From NCBI GenBank assembly GCA_026692705.1, contig JAPLOE010000275.1, positions 1-32,743 on the forward strand: a DNA stretch of 32,743 nucleotides, read 5' to 3'. Below the pieces are notes generated by a model. The model was not told the DNA's origin. It ran no database searches and saw nothing but the letters and a program-made list of their open reading frames with translations. Every line of letters begins with the position of its first letter. Position 1 is the stretch's first letter. This DNA is from Planctomycetota bacterium. Lineage in GTDB: Bacteria > Planctomycetota > UBA1135 > GCA-002686595. Made by a program: the position numbers and the translations under genes. Positions 1 to 7,279 of this stretch are shown one piece after another.

Positions 1-1
1 G

Positions 2-1303
2 ATCATCGTCGCGGCGGTGAGCGCGCCGGTCCCGACGCTCATCGTCGTCGGCGTGCTGCCCTTGGTCGCGATCCCGATCGCCAAGCTCGGCCGGCGCGTG
101 CGCAAGCGCTCGACCAAGTCGCTGGCGAGCCTCGGCGCGTCGGTCGAGGTGCTGACGCAGATGTTCTCCGGCATCCGCACGGTCAAGGCCTTCCGTGCGG
201 AGGAACGCGAGCTCGAGCGCTACCGCGGCGTCAACGAGAGCTACCTGAGCACGGCGATGCGCATGGTGCGCGCCGTGGCGACGATCGAGGGCGCGACGAC
301 GTTCCTGTCGCACTTCGGCTTCGCGGTGATGCTCGTCGCCGTCGGCTGGGGAACGCTGCGTTTCGGGCTGTTTTCGAGCCCGGGCGACATGACCGTGTTC
401 TTCGGCGGCATCGCGATGATCTACACGCACGTCAAGCGCATGACGACGGCGATCAACCACGTGCAGGAGGCCTCGGGCGCCGCCGACCGCCTGCAGGCGA
501 TCCTCGACGAGCGCCCCGACATCACCGAACGTCCCGGCGCGCATCCGGTGACGACGCTCGGCAGCGGCATCCGCTTCGAGGACGTGCACTTCACCTATGC
601 AGGTCAGGACAAGCCCGCGATCGACGGTCTCACGCTGCACATCCGGCCGGGCGAGACGCTCGCGCTCGTCGGAGCCTCGGGCGCCGGCAAGACCACGACC
701 GTCGACCTGATCGCGCGCTTCATCGACGCGAGCACCGGCCGCGTCACCGTCGACGGTCGCGATCTGCGCGAGCTCAAGCTCGACCAGTGGACCGGCATGT
801 TCGCGATGGTCGGCCAGGTGCCGTTCCTGTTCCACACCTCGATCCGCGAGAACATCCTCTACGGCAAGCCGAGCGCGACGCAGGCCGAGGTCGAGGCCGC
901 CGCGCGCGCCGCGCACATCCACGACTTCATCGCGTCGCTGCCGCAGGGGTACGACACGATCGTCGGCGACCAGGGCGCGCGCCTCTCCGGCGGCCAGCGC
1001 CAGCGCATCACGATCGCGCGCGCGATCCTCAAGGACGCGCCGCTGCTGCTCCTCGACGAGGCCACCAGCGCGCTCGACAGCGAGAGCGAGGCCGAGGTGC
1101 AGCGCGCTCTCGAAGGCCTGATGAAGCAGCGCACCGTCGTCGTCATCGCGCACCGCCTCTCGACCATCCGCAACGCCGACCGCATCGCCGTCCTCGACCA
1201 GGGCCGCCTCGTCGAGCTCGGCCGCCACGACGAGCTGCTCACCCTCGGCGGCGCCTACGCCCGCCTGCACGCCATGCAGTTCCGCGAGCCGGCGGGGGCG
1301 TGA
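2..1303 (+). CDS. ABC exporter, permease-ATPase fusion (5' end missing)
   Basis: This is the C-terminal part of a half-size ABC exporter, an inner-membrane pump that uses ATP to move lipids, drugs or peptides. The frame is open to the left window edge, so the first membrane helices lie outside. The first ~150 visible residues are the end of the transmembrane domain, including the long cytoplasmic helices and a coupling-type segment (SGIRTVKAFRAEE). The nucleotide-binding domain follows. Walker A is GASGAGKTT (bases 671-697), the signature is LSGGQRQR (from base 983), Walker B is LLLLDEATSALD, and the switch histidine is in VIAHRLSTIRNADRI. All catalytic motifs are intact. The arrangement fits the MsbA/multidrug exporter group, but the substrate cannot be told from this portion. 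A GTG at 17 is merely internal. Confidence 0.93.
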   Translation: MIVAAVSAPVPTLIVVGVLPLVAIPIAKLGRRVRKRSTKSLASLGASVEVLTQMFSGIRTVKAFRAEERELERYRGVNESYLSTAMRMVRAVATIEGATTFLSHFGFAVMLVAVGWGTLRFGLFSSPGDMTVFFGGIAMIYTHVKRMTTAINHVQEASGAADRLQAILDERPDITERPGAHPVTTLGSGIRFEDVHFTYAGQDKPAIDGLTLHIRPGETLALVGASGAGKTTTVDLIARFIDASTGRVTVDGRDLRELKLDQWTGMFAMVGQVPFLFHTSIRENILYGKPSATQAEVEAAARAAHIHDFIASLPQGYDTIVGDQGARLSGGQRQRITIARAILKDAPLLLLDEATSALDSESEAEVQRALEGLMKQRTVVVIAHRLSTIRNADRIAVLDQGRLVELGRHDELLTLGGAYARLHAMQFREPAGA

Positions 1304-1348
1304 ACGGATCTCTCTTGGGGCGTGGAAGTCCCGCGGTCCGCCTTCGGG

Positions 1349-1618
1349 CTATCGGATGACGCTGCTCCAGTAGTCGGAAACGAGCTTGAAGGCGGCGTCG
1401 AGGTCGAGCGCGCGGACGCGGGCTTGAGCGGCGAGCTCCGGGTAGCGTTCGCGCCGCCAAGGCGCGTCCTCGCGCGCGAAGAGCCTGGCGAGCAGTCGCT
1501 CCATGAGCACCTTCGTCAGCAACGTGTTGATCGGCACACCCGACTGCAGCGACTGCGTCCGGAGCCGATCCAGGAGGGCGCGCCGAAGGGAGTCGGCGTT
1601 CGGGTAGCGGCGCGTCAT
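1349..1618 (-). pseudogene. Internally deleted AbiEii-type toxin remnant
   Basis: An 89-residue reading frame whose ATG overlaps the stop of the upstream antitoxin gene by 4 bp (ATGA), the usual AbiEi-AbiEii arrangement. Residues 1-54 read like the start of AbiEii/AbiGii nucleotidyltransferase toxins (YPNADSLRRALLDRLR, then MERLLARLFAREDAPW). In family members that stretch runs directly into the LKGG nucleotidyltransferase core. Here the core is absent: after W54 (base ~1457) the sequence jumps to a short helical tail ending SDYWSSVIR. Family members are roughly 250-300 residues, so about two thirds is missing, including the GS-type catalytic motif. I infer an in-frame deletion that leaves a catalytically dead peptide. 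It could alternatively be a genuine small protein that binds the antitoxin. The family assignment rests only on the N-terminal half. Confidence 0.6.
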
Positions 1619-2238
1619 CGTTGGGTGCGCGGCGGGACGAGGCGGAGTTTCCGGAGCAGCGCGGTGGGAAGGCCGGCGCGCTGGAGGGCCTTGAGGAGCG
1701 CGGGGCGGGTGACGAGGCCGCGTTCGAGGGCGGACCGGACAGCGCGGGCGAGCTCGTCCTGCGGCACATCCATCGATTGGGCGGCGTCGACGAGCGTGCG
1801 GAGCGGAGTCGTGACGGAGAACCCCTCGCGCGGCTCGAAGTCGGCGCGCGCAAGCTCGTCCCGGTGCAGGACACAACCCGTCGGCGGTTTCTTGCGGAAG
1901 CCCAGCGGCACGGTGAGGTGGGCCTTTTCGGGGAGCAGCAGGGTGAGGCCATGCACAGTGAGCGCCGTCACGTGGGAGGCCACGGCCTGCGGCCGGTCCT
2001 GCGAGTCGCGGCTCCAGAGGGACAGGCGGATCAGCTCATCGTGCGGCGAGACGGGCACGGTGGACAGTCGATAGGTCCCGTGCGCGACGCGCTCGAAGCG
2101 TCCGGTGCCGACGTGGTAGGTCAGGTGCGAATAGCCGTAGCCGGCCGTCGCGGCTTCGCGGCTGGTGAAGTAGCCGCCTTGCGCTTCGGCGACGCCGCGC
2201 AGCTCGAGCTCGGCTTGCTGGTTGGAGCGGTATTCCAT
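1615..2238 (-). CDS. AbiEi-family type IV antitoxin
   Basis: A 207-residue protein with the AbiEi layout. An N-terminal winged-helix domain (residues ~10-60; GGYFTSREAATAGYGYSHLTY, then GRFERVAHGTYRL) binds DNA. A C-terminal antitoxin domain follows, with family-typical segments (ASHVTALTVHGL, HLTVPLGFR, VTTPLRTLVDAA). In characterised AbiE systems AbiEi represses its own operon by binding inverted repeats and blocks AbiEii without contacting it. The ATG at 2238 was chosen because family similarity begins a few residues later. The frame continues upstream, but that part resembles leader DNA. A 17-bp AT-rich palindrome lies 76 bp upstream of the start. The downstream toxin gene is truncated, so this antitoxin may now have no partner here. 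Confidence 0.82.
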   Translation of the reverse strand: MEYRSNQQAELELRGVAEAQGGYFTSREAATAGYGYSHLTYHVGTGRFERVAHGTYRLSTVPVSPHDELIRLSLWSRDSQDRPQAVASHVTALTVHGLTLLLPEKAHLTVPLGFRKKPPTGCVLHRDELARADFEPREGFSVTTPLRTLVDAAQSMDVPQDELARAVRSALERGLVTRPALLKALQRAGLPTALLRKLRLVPPRTQR

Positions 2239-2313
2239 GGTCTTCGGGGGCGGCTCTTGGCGGGCCTGTTCCGAGACAGTGTCGACCCTGCCTTCGCGAC
2301 GCTCAACATGAAG

Positions 2314-2330
2314 CTTCAAAATATTTGAAG
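2314..2330. promoter_or_regulatory. Perfect palindrome, likely AbiEi operator/promoter
   Basis: CTTCAAAATATTTGAAG has perfect 7-bp arms around ATA and stands out as an AT-rich island in GC-rich DNA. It lies between the AbiEi-type antitoxin (minus strand) and the yjdF-like gene (plus strand). On the minus strand TATTTT within it could act as a -10 box. AbiEi antitoxins are known to bind inverted repeats in their own promoter, so self-repression through this site is the natural inference. Confidence 0.6.
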
Positions 2331-2392
2331 TTTCTCGCCGCAGCGGGATGGAGCGTGTTCCGCAGCCAAGGGGCTGGCCAAGGAGGGTGAGC

Positions 2393-3034
2393 GTGGGCAA
2401 GCTCGGGAGCGTGAAGTTGCCGGCGGTGCTGCTCGGGTTGTTCGTGGTGCTGTTCGTCGTGCTGGGGATCGCACCGAGTGACCGGTTGACGTGGGCGCTG
2501 GAGAACGGGCTCGCGTTGGCGGGCGTGGCGTTCCTGATGCTCACGAGGAAGCGCTGGCCGTTGTCGAACGCGGCGTACGTGTCGCTGTTCGTGTTCACGG
2601 CGCTGCACGAGATCGGTGCGTACTACACGTACACGCAGGTGCCGTACGACCGCTGGAGCGAGGCGGCGTTTGGGAGCGCGCTCGGGGAGACGTTCGGTTG
2701 GAAGCGCAACCACTACGATCGGCTCGTGCACTTCGCGTTCGGGCTGCTCGTGGCGCCGGCGGTGCGCGAGCTCGTCGTCGGCATCGCGCGCGTCACGCCG
2801 CGCGTGTCGTTGTGGCTCGCGTTGCAGACGGTGATCTCGTGGTCGGCGCTGTACGAGCTCGTCGAGTGGGGCGCGGCCGTCGTGTTCGGCGGCGCGACGG
2901 CCGAGGCCTACGTCGGCATGCAGGGCGACGTCTGGGACGCGCAGAAGGACATGGCGCTCGCGGCCAGTGGCGCGTTGCTCGCGCTCGCGACTGTGGCGTT
3001 CACGACTCTCCGAAGCGCTAGCTCTTCCCGATGA
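2393..3034 (+). CDS. yjdF: YjdF-like DUF2238 membrane protein
   Basis: A 213-residue inner-membrane protein of the DUF2238/YjdF family, function unknown. Several hydrophobic helices are visible: residues ~7-27, 40-55 and 62-75, then two or three more. Two family-typical motifs are present, HEIGAYYTYTQVPYDRW and RNHYDRLVHFAFGLL, plus the acidic stretch VWDAQKDMALAASGALLA near the end. The GTG at 2393 was chosen because AGGAGG at 2381-2386 sits six bases upstream; a GTG at 2387 would be too close. It runs toward ispF and the two 3' ends overlap by 17 bp. The conserved His and Asp residues suggest metal or ligand binding in the membrane, but no role is established. Confidence 0.85.
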   Translation: MGKLGSVKLPAVLLGLFVVLFVVLGIAPSDRLTWALENGLALAGVAFLMLTRKRWPLSNAAYVSLFVFTALHEIGAYYTYTQVPYDRWSEAAFGSALGETFGWKRNHYDRLVHFAFGLLVAPAVRELVVGIARVTPRVSLWLALQTVISWSALYELVEWGAAVVFGGATAEAYVGMQGDVWDAQKDMALAASGALLALATVAFTTLRSASSSR

Positions 3035-3497
3035 GGCACACGGCCTGAACGGCGACGCCGGCGCCGTGCGCCAGCGCGCCGAGGCCTTCGAGCGTCTTGC
3101 CCTTCACGTTGACGGCGTCGGGAGTGACGTGGAGCAGGCTCGCGATGCGTGCGCGCATGGCGGCGCGGTGCGGAGCGATGCGCGGGCCTTCGGTGGCGAT
3201 GACGAGGTCGGCGTTGACGACGTGCCAGCCGGCGGCGTGCACGCGCGCGAGGCATTCGGTGAGGAGCGTGGCGCTATCGGCGCCTTTCCAGCGCGGATCC
3301 TTGTCGCTGAAGAGCGTGCCGAGGTCGTCGAGGCCGGCGGCGCCGAGCAGGGCGTCGGAGAGCGCGTGCAGGACGGCGTCGCCGTCGGAGTGGCCGAGCG
3401 GGCCGGTCGGGTGAGGGAGCTCGATGCCGCCGAGGATGCAGGGGCGCCCGGGCTCGAGGCGGTGCAGGTCGAAACCGAGGCCGACGCGGACGTTCAT
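3018..3497 (-). CDS. ispF: 2-C-methyl-D-erythritol 2,4-cyclodiphosphate synthase
   Basis: IspF converts CDP-ME 2-phosphate to the cyclic diphosphate MEcPP and releases CMP in the cytosolic MEP pathway to isoprenoids. The 159-residue length is normal. The zinc ligands are present: Asp10 and His12 (GLGFDLHRL) and His44 (GHSDGDAVLHALSDALLGAA). The flexible loop (LFSDKDPRWKGADS) and the C-terminal VNVKGKTLEGLGALAHGAGVAV segment are typical. The ATG overlaps the ispD stop (ATGA), so the two genes are translationally coupled; together they supply MEP pathway steps 3 and 5. The last 17 bp overlap the convergent yjdF-like gene. Confidence 0.97.
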   Translation of the reverse strand: MNVRVGLGFDLHRLEPGRPCILGGIELPHPTGPLGHSDGDAVLHALSDALLGAAGLDDLGTLFSDKDPRWKGADSATLLTECLARVHAAGWHVVNADLVIATEGPRIAPHRAAMRARIASLLHVTPDAVNVKGKTLEGLGALAHGAGVAVQAVCLIGKS

Positions 3498-4210
3498 CGC
3501 TGACCCTCTCTGGCGCGGCGCGCGAGGATCGCCTCGGCGATCTCGAGATCGGCGGGCGTGGTGAGCTTGAGGTTGGATTCGTCGCCGCGGACGAGCGGCA
3601 CGGGGCCGACGTAGCGCTCGTACAGCGCCGCGTCGTCGGTCGGCGAGAACTTTTCGGCCAGCGCGCGCGCGAGCAATTCGCTCAGCTCGCGCGTGCGGAA
3701 CACCTGCGGCGTCTGCGCGGCCCACAGCGTCGAACGGTCGACGGTCTGCGTGGCGCGCACGCCATCGGGCGAGCTCTTCAGCGTGTCGCGCACGGGCACG
3801 GCGACGAGCGCGGCGCCTTCGCGCGCGGCGGTCGCGAGCGCAGCTTCGATCGTCGTCGGCAGGATGAGCGCACGCGCCGCGTCGTGCACGAGCACGAACT
3901 CGCACTCGCTCGGCACGGCCGCGACGCCCAGCCGCACCGAATCGCTGCGTTGCGCGCCGCCGGGCACGACTGCGCGGACCTTCGCGAGCGCCGGAACGCG
4001 CTTGGCGAGCTCGCCCACGCGACCGACATCGTCGGGGTGCACGACCAGCACGAGCGCCGTCACCTGCGCGCAGGCCTCGAAGGCCGCGCACGTGTGCTCG
4101 AGCACGCTGCGCCCCGCGAGCGTGAGGAACGGCTTGCGCTCGCCCGCGCCCATGCGCGTCGAGTTGCCGGCGGCGACGAGCACGGCGGCGGCTTGGATCG
4201 GGTTCGTCAC
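3494..4210 (-). CDS. ispD: 2-C-methyl-D-erythritol 4-phosphate cytidylyltransferase
   Basis: IspD joins CTP and MEP to give CDP-ME plus pyrophosphate, the third MEP pathway step. The 238-residue protein has the N-terminal nucleotide loop (VLVAAGNSTRMGAGERKPFL), the GGAQRSDSVRLG segment, the metal and substrate motif VHDAARALI (usually HDAARP, so Pro is replaced by Leu-type context here), and AAQTPQVFR. All fit the GT-A-like cytidylyltransferase fold. The start is GTG at 4210. It heads an ispD-ispF operon with an ATGA overlap. A minus-strand TACGCT box at 4234-4239, overlapping the one assigned to ruvC, could be its -10. Confidence 0.96.
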   Translation of the reverse strand: MTNPIQAAAVLVAAGNSTRMGAGERKPFLTLAGRSVLEHTCAAFEACAQVTALVLVVHPDDVGRVGELAKRVPALAKVRAVVPGGAQRSDSVRLGVAAVPSECEFVLVHDAARALILPTTIEAALATAAREGAALVAVPVRDTLKSSPDGVRATQTVDRSTLWAAQTPQVFRTRELSELLARALAEKFSPTDDAALYERYVGPVPLVRGDESNLKLTTPADLEIAEAILARRAREGQR

Positions 4211-4233
4211 GGGCTTCCTCGGGGCGAGCGCAG

Positions 4234-4243
4234 AGCGTAGGGT
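4234..4243. promoter_or_regulatory. Overlapping -10-like boxes between ispD and ruvC
   Basis: The 47-bp gap between divergent ispD and ruvC holds TAGGGT on the plus strand (4238-4243, 14 bases before the ruvC ATG) and TACGCT on the minus strand (4239-4234, 23 bases before the ispD GTG). Both fit the TAnnCT/TAnnnT shape seen before many genes here. No strong -35 box is visible. Confidence 0.35.
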
Positions 4244-4257
4244 TCCGGCGGCTCGCG

Positions 4258-4776
4258 ATGGAGACTCCTCGTGCCAACCCCGCGCCCAACCCGCGCATCG
4301 TGCTCGGCATCGACCCGGGCACGCGCGTCGTCGGCTTCGGCGCCATCGCGCTCGGCCCGCGCGGGTACGTGTTCCTCGGCGCCGGGGTGATCCGCACTCC
4401 GGTGAAGGCCGAGGTTCCGCAGCGCCTCGGGCAGATCCGGGCCGAGCTCGACCAGATCCTCGCGGACCTCGCCCCCGGCGTCGTGGTCGTCGAGGAGGCC
4501 TTCGCGCACCGCAACGTGCAGAGCGCGCTCCGCATCGGCGAAGGGCGCGGCGTCGTGATCTCGTCGGCGATAGCGGCCGGTGCGCGGGTCGTGCAGATCC
4601 CGCCGGCGGTCGCGAAGAAGGCGCTGGTCGGGTTCGGAGCGGCGGACAAGTCGCAGGTGGCGGCGATGGTGGCGCGGCTTCTGGGGCTCGAGAAATTGCC
4701 GGAGCCGATGGACGCGACCGATGCGCTCGCGCTCGCGCTCACCCACGCGATCCGGAGCACTTCGCCGCTCGGCTGA
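4258..4776 (+). CDS. ruvC: Holliday junction endonuclease RuvC
   Basis: RuvC is the metal-dependent resolvase that cuts Holliday junctions delivered by RuvAB during recombination repair. The 172-residue length is normal. The RNase H-like fold is clear. The first catalytic Asp is in VLGIDPGTRVVGFG. The glutamate strand is VVVVEEAFAHRNVQSALRIGEGRGV, a very characteristic RuvC block. The C-terminal acidic motif is DATDALALALTH. No ruvA or ruvB is next to it. It is divergent from ispD. A short GCGA-loop hairpin follows the stop. Confidence 0.97.
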   Translation: METPRANPAPNPRIVLGIDPGTRVVGFGAIALGPRGYVFLGAGVIRTPVKAEVPQRLGQIRAELDQILADLAPGVVVVEEAFAHRNVQSALRIGEGRGVVISSAIAAGARVVQIPPAVAKKALVGFGAADKSQVAAMVARLLGLEKLPEPMDATDALALALTHAIRSTSPLG

Positions 4777-4782
4777 GGGGTG

Positions 4783-4798
4783 CTTGTCGCGAGACAAG
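4783..4798 (+). terminator. Small hairpin after ruvC
   Basis: CTTGTC-GCGA-GACAAG forms a perfect 6-bp stem closed by a GNRA-type tetraloop, starting 7 bases after the ruvC stop. There is no T-run, so it is a weak terminator candidate or an mRNA 3'-end stabiliser. Confidence 0.35.
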
Positions 4799-4905
4799 GC
4801 GCTCGTTCGACGGTCCGAATCGCGGATCCTTGGAGCAGGGGGCTGGCGCGTTTGGCGGCGTGCGAGCAGACTTTCGCGACTTCGCCTCTGAGGGGGGGCG
4901 CAAGT

Positions 4906-5784
4906 TTGGAGTCCACCGAAGCAGTTTCGGCCGCGGTAGGTCGTGTCGTCGGAGCCGGTTACGCCGGTTGCGAGGTCGTGGACCGGGACCTCGTGCTTGG
5001 CACGGGCGAGCGTTTCCCCTTCGTGCTGGTGGGCGACGGCGGACGGCTCGTGCTCGTCATGGTGCGCGGCGACGACGGGCCGGACGTGCCCGGTGCGGCG
5101 CTCGCGAGCCTCGCCAGCTCCCAGCGTTTCCTGCCGGCGATCGCCGAGCATCTGAGCACGGCCCGCATCGATCCGACCCTTCCGCCGGTCCTGTGGGTGG
5201 TCGTGCGCGAGGCCTCGCGGACCACGCGCGACAGCCTCGAGCGCCTCGCCCCCGGCCAGGTGCGGCTGTTCGAGCTCGTCCGCATCGAGAGCCGCCGCGG
5301 CACCGGCGAGTACCTGACCGAGGTGCAGCTCGGCTCGCGCATCCCCGCGGCCCTGCCGACCGGCTCCCAGCTCAACCCCGGCGCCCGCCCCGGCTCCCCC
5401 AACCTCGCACCCGAGCCCTCGATCGGCCTCGGCGCCCTGCCCACGCACCTGCGCGCGCTCGCCCACTCGATCTCGCGCCGCATCGAGCACCTCGACGACG
5501 CCGTCCTCGCCACCCGCGCCCCGGAGTCGACCGTCTGGCACTTCGATGACGACGTCGTCGCCTCCCTCGCCGCCTGCGGGGGCAAGCTGCACGGCACCGT
5601 CCCCGAAGTCGGCTTCGACGCGCCCGTCGAGCACGCCGCCGACGTCGAGGCCTTCCTCGGCGCCGCCGCCGAGCGCTACCTCAACCTGCTCGGCCAGGTC
5701 GAGCTCGTCGCCGCCCCCAAGCTCTCCCCCCGCGAACCCCTGCTCACCCCCGAAGAACTCGCGCACTTCGATCCGCGCGGCTGA
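4906..5784 (+). CDS. Uncharacterised protein, possible degenerate nuclease-like fold
   Basis: A 292-residue protein that I do not recognise. I chose the TTG at 4906 because a purine-rich AGGGGGGG stretch (4891-4897) sits eight bases upstream; an in-frame GTG at 4780 would give a longer form with an unconvincing N-terminus. Residues ~10-110 alternate strands and helices: GYAGCEVVDRDLVLGTGERF, then GDGGRLVLVMVRGDD, then a helix and VLWVVVRE. This resembles the layout of PD-(D/E)XK/NucS-like nuclease domains, but the expected D...E-x-K residues are not where they should be, so any catalysis is doubtful. A Pro/Gly-rich linker (~residues 145-175) leads to an acidic helical C-terminus. It precedes the FlhG-like ATPase in the same direction. 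Confidence 0.6.
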   Translation: MESTEAVSAAVGRVVGAGYAGCEVVDRDLVLGTGERFPFVLVGDGGRLVLVMVRGDDGPDVPGAALASLASSQRFLPAIAEHLSTARIDPTLPPVLWVVVREASRTTRDSLERLAPGQVRLFELVRIESRRGTGEYLTEVQLGSRIPAALPTGSQLNPGARPGSPNLAPEPSIGLGALPTHLRALAHSISRRIEHLDDAVLATRAPESTVWHFDDDVVASLAACGGKLHGTVPEVGFDAPVEHAADVEAFLGAAAERYLNLLGQVELVAAPKLSPREPLLTPEELAHFDPRG

Positions 5785-6015
5785 GTTGAGTCGCGACAAT
5801 TCCGTGCGGCCCCTTGAAGCGGGTGGGAGCGGGATGCCAGCCTCGTTGCGGTCCTGAAAGGCACCGAAGGGCGGCTGCGAGGAGCGGCGGCCAGAGAGGG
5901 TCTGGAGCTGGGTCTCGACGACGTTCTCCGCAGGTGGAAGAGCGCGCGCTCTGGGAGCGCAGGGGGCCTTGTCGTCGAGGATCTGCCGCGGGCGAACGCG
6001 CCGAAGTGCTCGAGC

Positions 6016-6801
6016 GTGTGCGTCGCGAGCGGCAAGGGCGGCACGGGCAAGTCGGTGATCACGGCGTCGCTGGCGAGCCTGTTGTCGGCGCGCGGGCGGA
6101 CGCTGCTCGTCGATGCGGACATGGGCGTCGGCAACGCGCACATCCTGCAGGACCAGAGCCCGCCGCGTTCGTTCGTCGACGTGGTCGCGGGGCGCTGCAC
6201 GGTGGCCGAGGCGCGCGTGGCGTGTTCGAGCGCGCTCGATCTGGTCGGCGGCGGCTCGGGCGTGTCGCGCATGTCGGCGCTCGACAAGGGCGAGCTCGTG
6301 CACCTCGCGCGCGGCCTCGCGGAGATCGAGGACGAGTACCAATTCGCGCTCGTCGACTCGGCGGCGGGGATCTCGGAGCAGACGGCGTCGTTCGCGGCCG
6401 CGAGCGACCTGTGCCTCGTGGTGACGACGCCGGACATCACGGCGATGACCGATGCCTACGCGTTCCTGAAGGTGCTGCACGCGAGCCGGCCCCGCGCGCG
6501 GCCGCTGCTCGTGGTCAACCGCGTCGCGCAGGGTGAAGGCGACGACGACGGAGCCGCGACCGCCGAGCGCATCGTCGCCGTGTGCCAGAAGTTCCTGGGG
6601 CAGGCGCCGCGTTTCCTGGGAGCCGTGCCCGACGACCGCGCGGTCGTGCGCAGCGTCGCGATGCGGCGGCCGGTGGTGGTGTCCGCTCCCGACAGCGCGG
6701 CGGCGAAAGCCCTGCGGGCGATCGCGCGCGAAGTGCTGGTCGAGCTCGGCACCCGCCCGCGCACGGGCCTCGGGCGGACGCTGGGGCGGCTGTTTGCGTA
6801 G
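6016..6801 (+). CDS. FlhG/MinD-family P-loop ATPase
   Basis: A SIMIBI-class ATPase of the MinD/ParA group, closest in pattern to FlhG (YlxH/FleN). It has the deviant Walker A SGKGGTGKS, switch-type LLVDADMGVGNAHI, Walker B ALVDSAAGISEQTASFAAASDLCLVVTTP, and the FlhG-like continuation ITAMTDAYAFLKVLH. FlhG regulates flagellar number with FlhF, but no flagellar gene is in view, so the role is open. The start is a problem. The GTG at 6016 puts Walker A at about residue 5 and removes the first beta strand. The same frame stays open upstream to 5818 and reads plausibly as protein (for example GRLRGAAAREGLELGLDDVLRRW), with no ATG, GTG or TTG. A CTG at 5854 or an upstream frameshift are alternatives. 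Confidence 0.8.
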   Translation: MCVASGKGGTGKSVITASLASLLSARGRTLLVDADMGVGNAHILQDQSPPRSFVDVVAGRCTVAEARVACSSALDLVGGGSGVSRMSALDKGELVHLARGLAEIEDEYQFALVDSAAGISEQTASFAAASDLCLVVTTPDITAMTDAYAFLKVLHASRPRARPLLVVNRVAQGEGDDDGAATAERIVAVCQKFLGQAPRFLGAVPDDRAVVRSVAMRRPVVVSAPDSAAAKALRAIAREVLVELGTRPRTGLGRTLGRLFA

Positions 6802-6858
6802 CGCGAGGATTTTTCCGAGATCAGGTGCGACCGGCGAGGGGGGCCGAGCGTCGTTCCC

Positions 6859-7197
6859 TTGGTGGGAAGCAGAGAACCTGTGTGGTGTGTCGTGCTCGTC
6901 GGCTGGGTGGCGACGACGTGGCTCGACGGGTTTTGGGAGCCACCGCCGCGGGAGCCCGAGACGAATGCGGAGACCGTCCGTCCCGTGCCGGACCCTGAGG
7001 TCGCGAGCCCCAGGGAGCTGCGCCGCCTGCCGGGCATCGGCGAGACGCGGGCGCTCGAGATCGTGCGCGACCGGTGGGCCCGCAAGGCCAGCGGGGCGCC
7101 GCTGGAGTGGGGGAGCATCCGGGGGGTCGGGCCTTTGACGGAACGACGCATCCGGGAGGCCTTGGCGGAGTGGACCACGCCGCCGCAGCCGCCGTGA
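6859..7197 (+). CDS. Small membrane-anchored helix-hairpin-helix (ComEA-like) protein
   Basis: A 112-residue protein with a short hydrophobic N-terminal segment (VWCVVLVGWVATTWL), a Pro/Glu-rich linker, and a C-terminal pair of helix-hairpin-helix units. The first unit is LRRLPGIGETRALEIVRDR and the second is WGSIRGVGPLTERRIREAL. This is the ComEA architecture: a membrane anchor plus (HhH)2 DNA-binding domain that receives DNA during uptake. Such small proteins are also widespread without competence genes, and no comEC or pilus gene is in the window. The start is uncertain: TTG 6859, GTG 6862 and GTG 6880 are all possible. The gene sits between the FlhG-like ATPase and nadC. Confidence 0.7.
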   Translation: MVGSREPVWCVVLVGWVATTWLDGFWEPPPREPETNAETVRPVPDPEVASPRELRRLPGIGETRALEIVRDRWARKASGAPLEWGSIRGVGPLTERRIREALAEWTTPPQPP

Positions 7198-7243
7198 GGC
7201 TCGCGGAGAGCTCACGCTCCGGCCGCAAGGCGCCGAGGGCTGG

Positions 7244-7249
7244 TAGACT
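7244..7249 (+). promoter_or_regulatory. -10-like TAGACT box before nadC
   Basis: TAGACT lies 30 bases upstream of the nadC GTG and is identical to the -10 box inferred for tRNA-Pro at 27467. No convincing -35 hexamer stands 16-18 bases upstream, so this is a weak call. Confidence 0.35.
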
Positions 7250-7279
7250 CGACCCGCCCCCTGCGGAGCCCCCTGCGCC

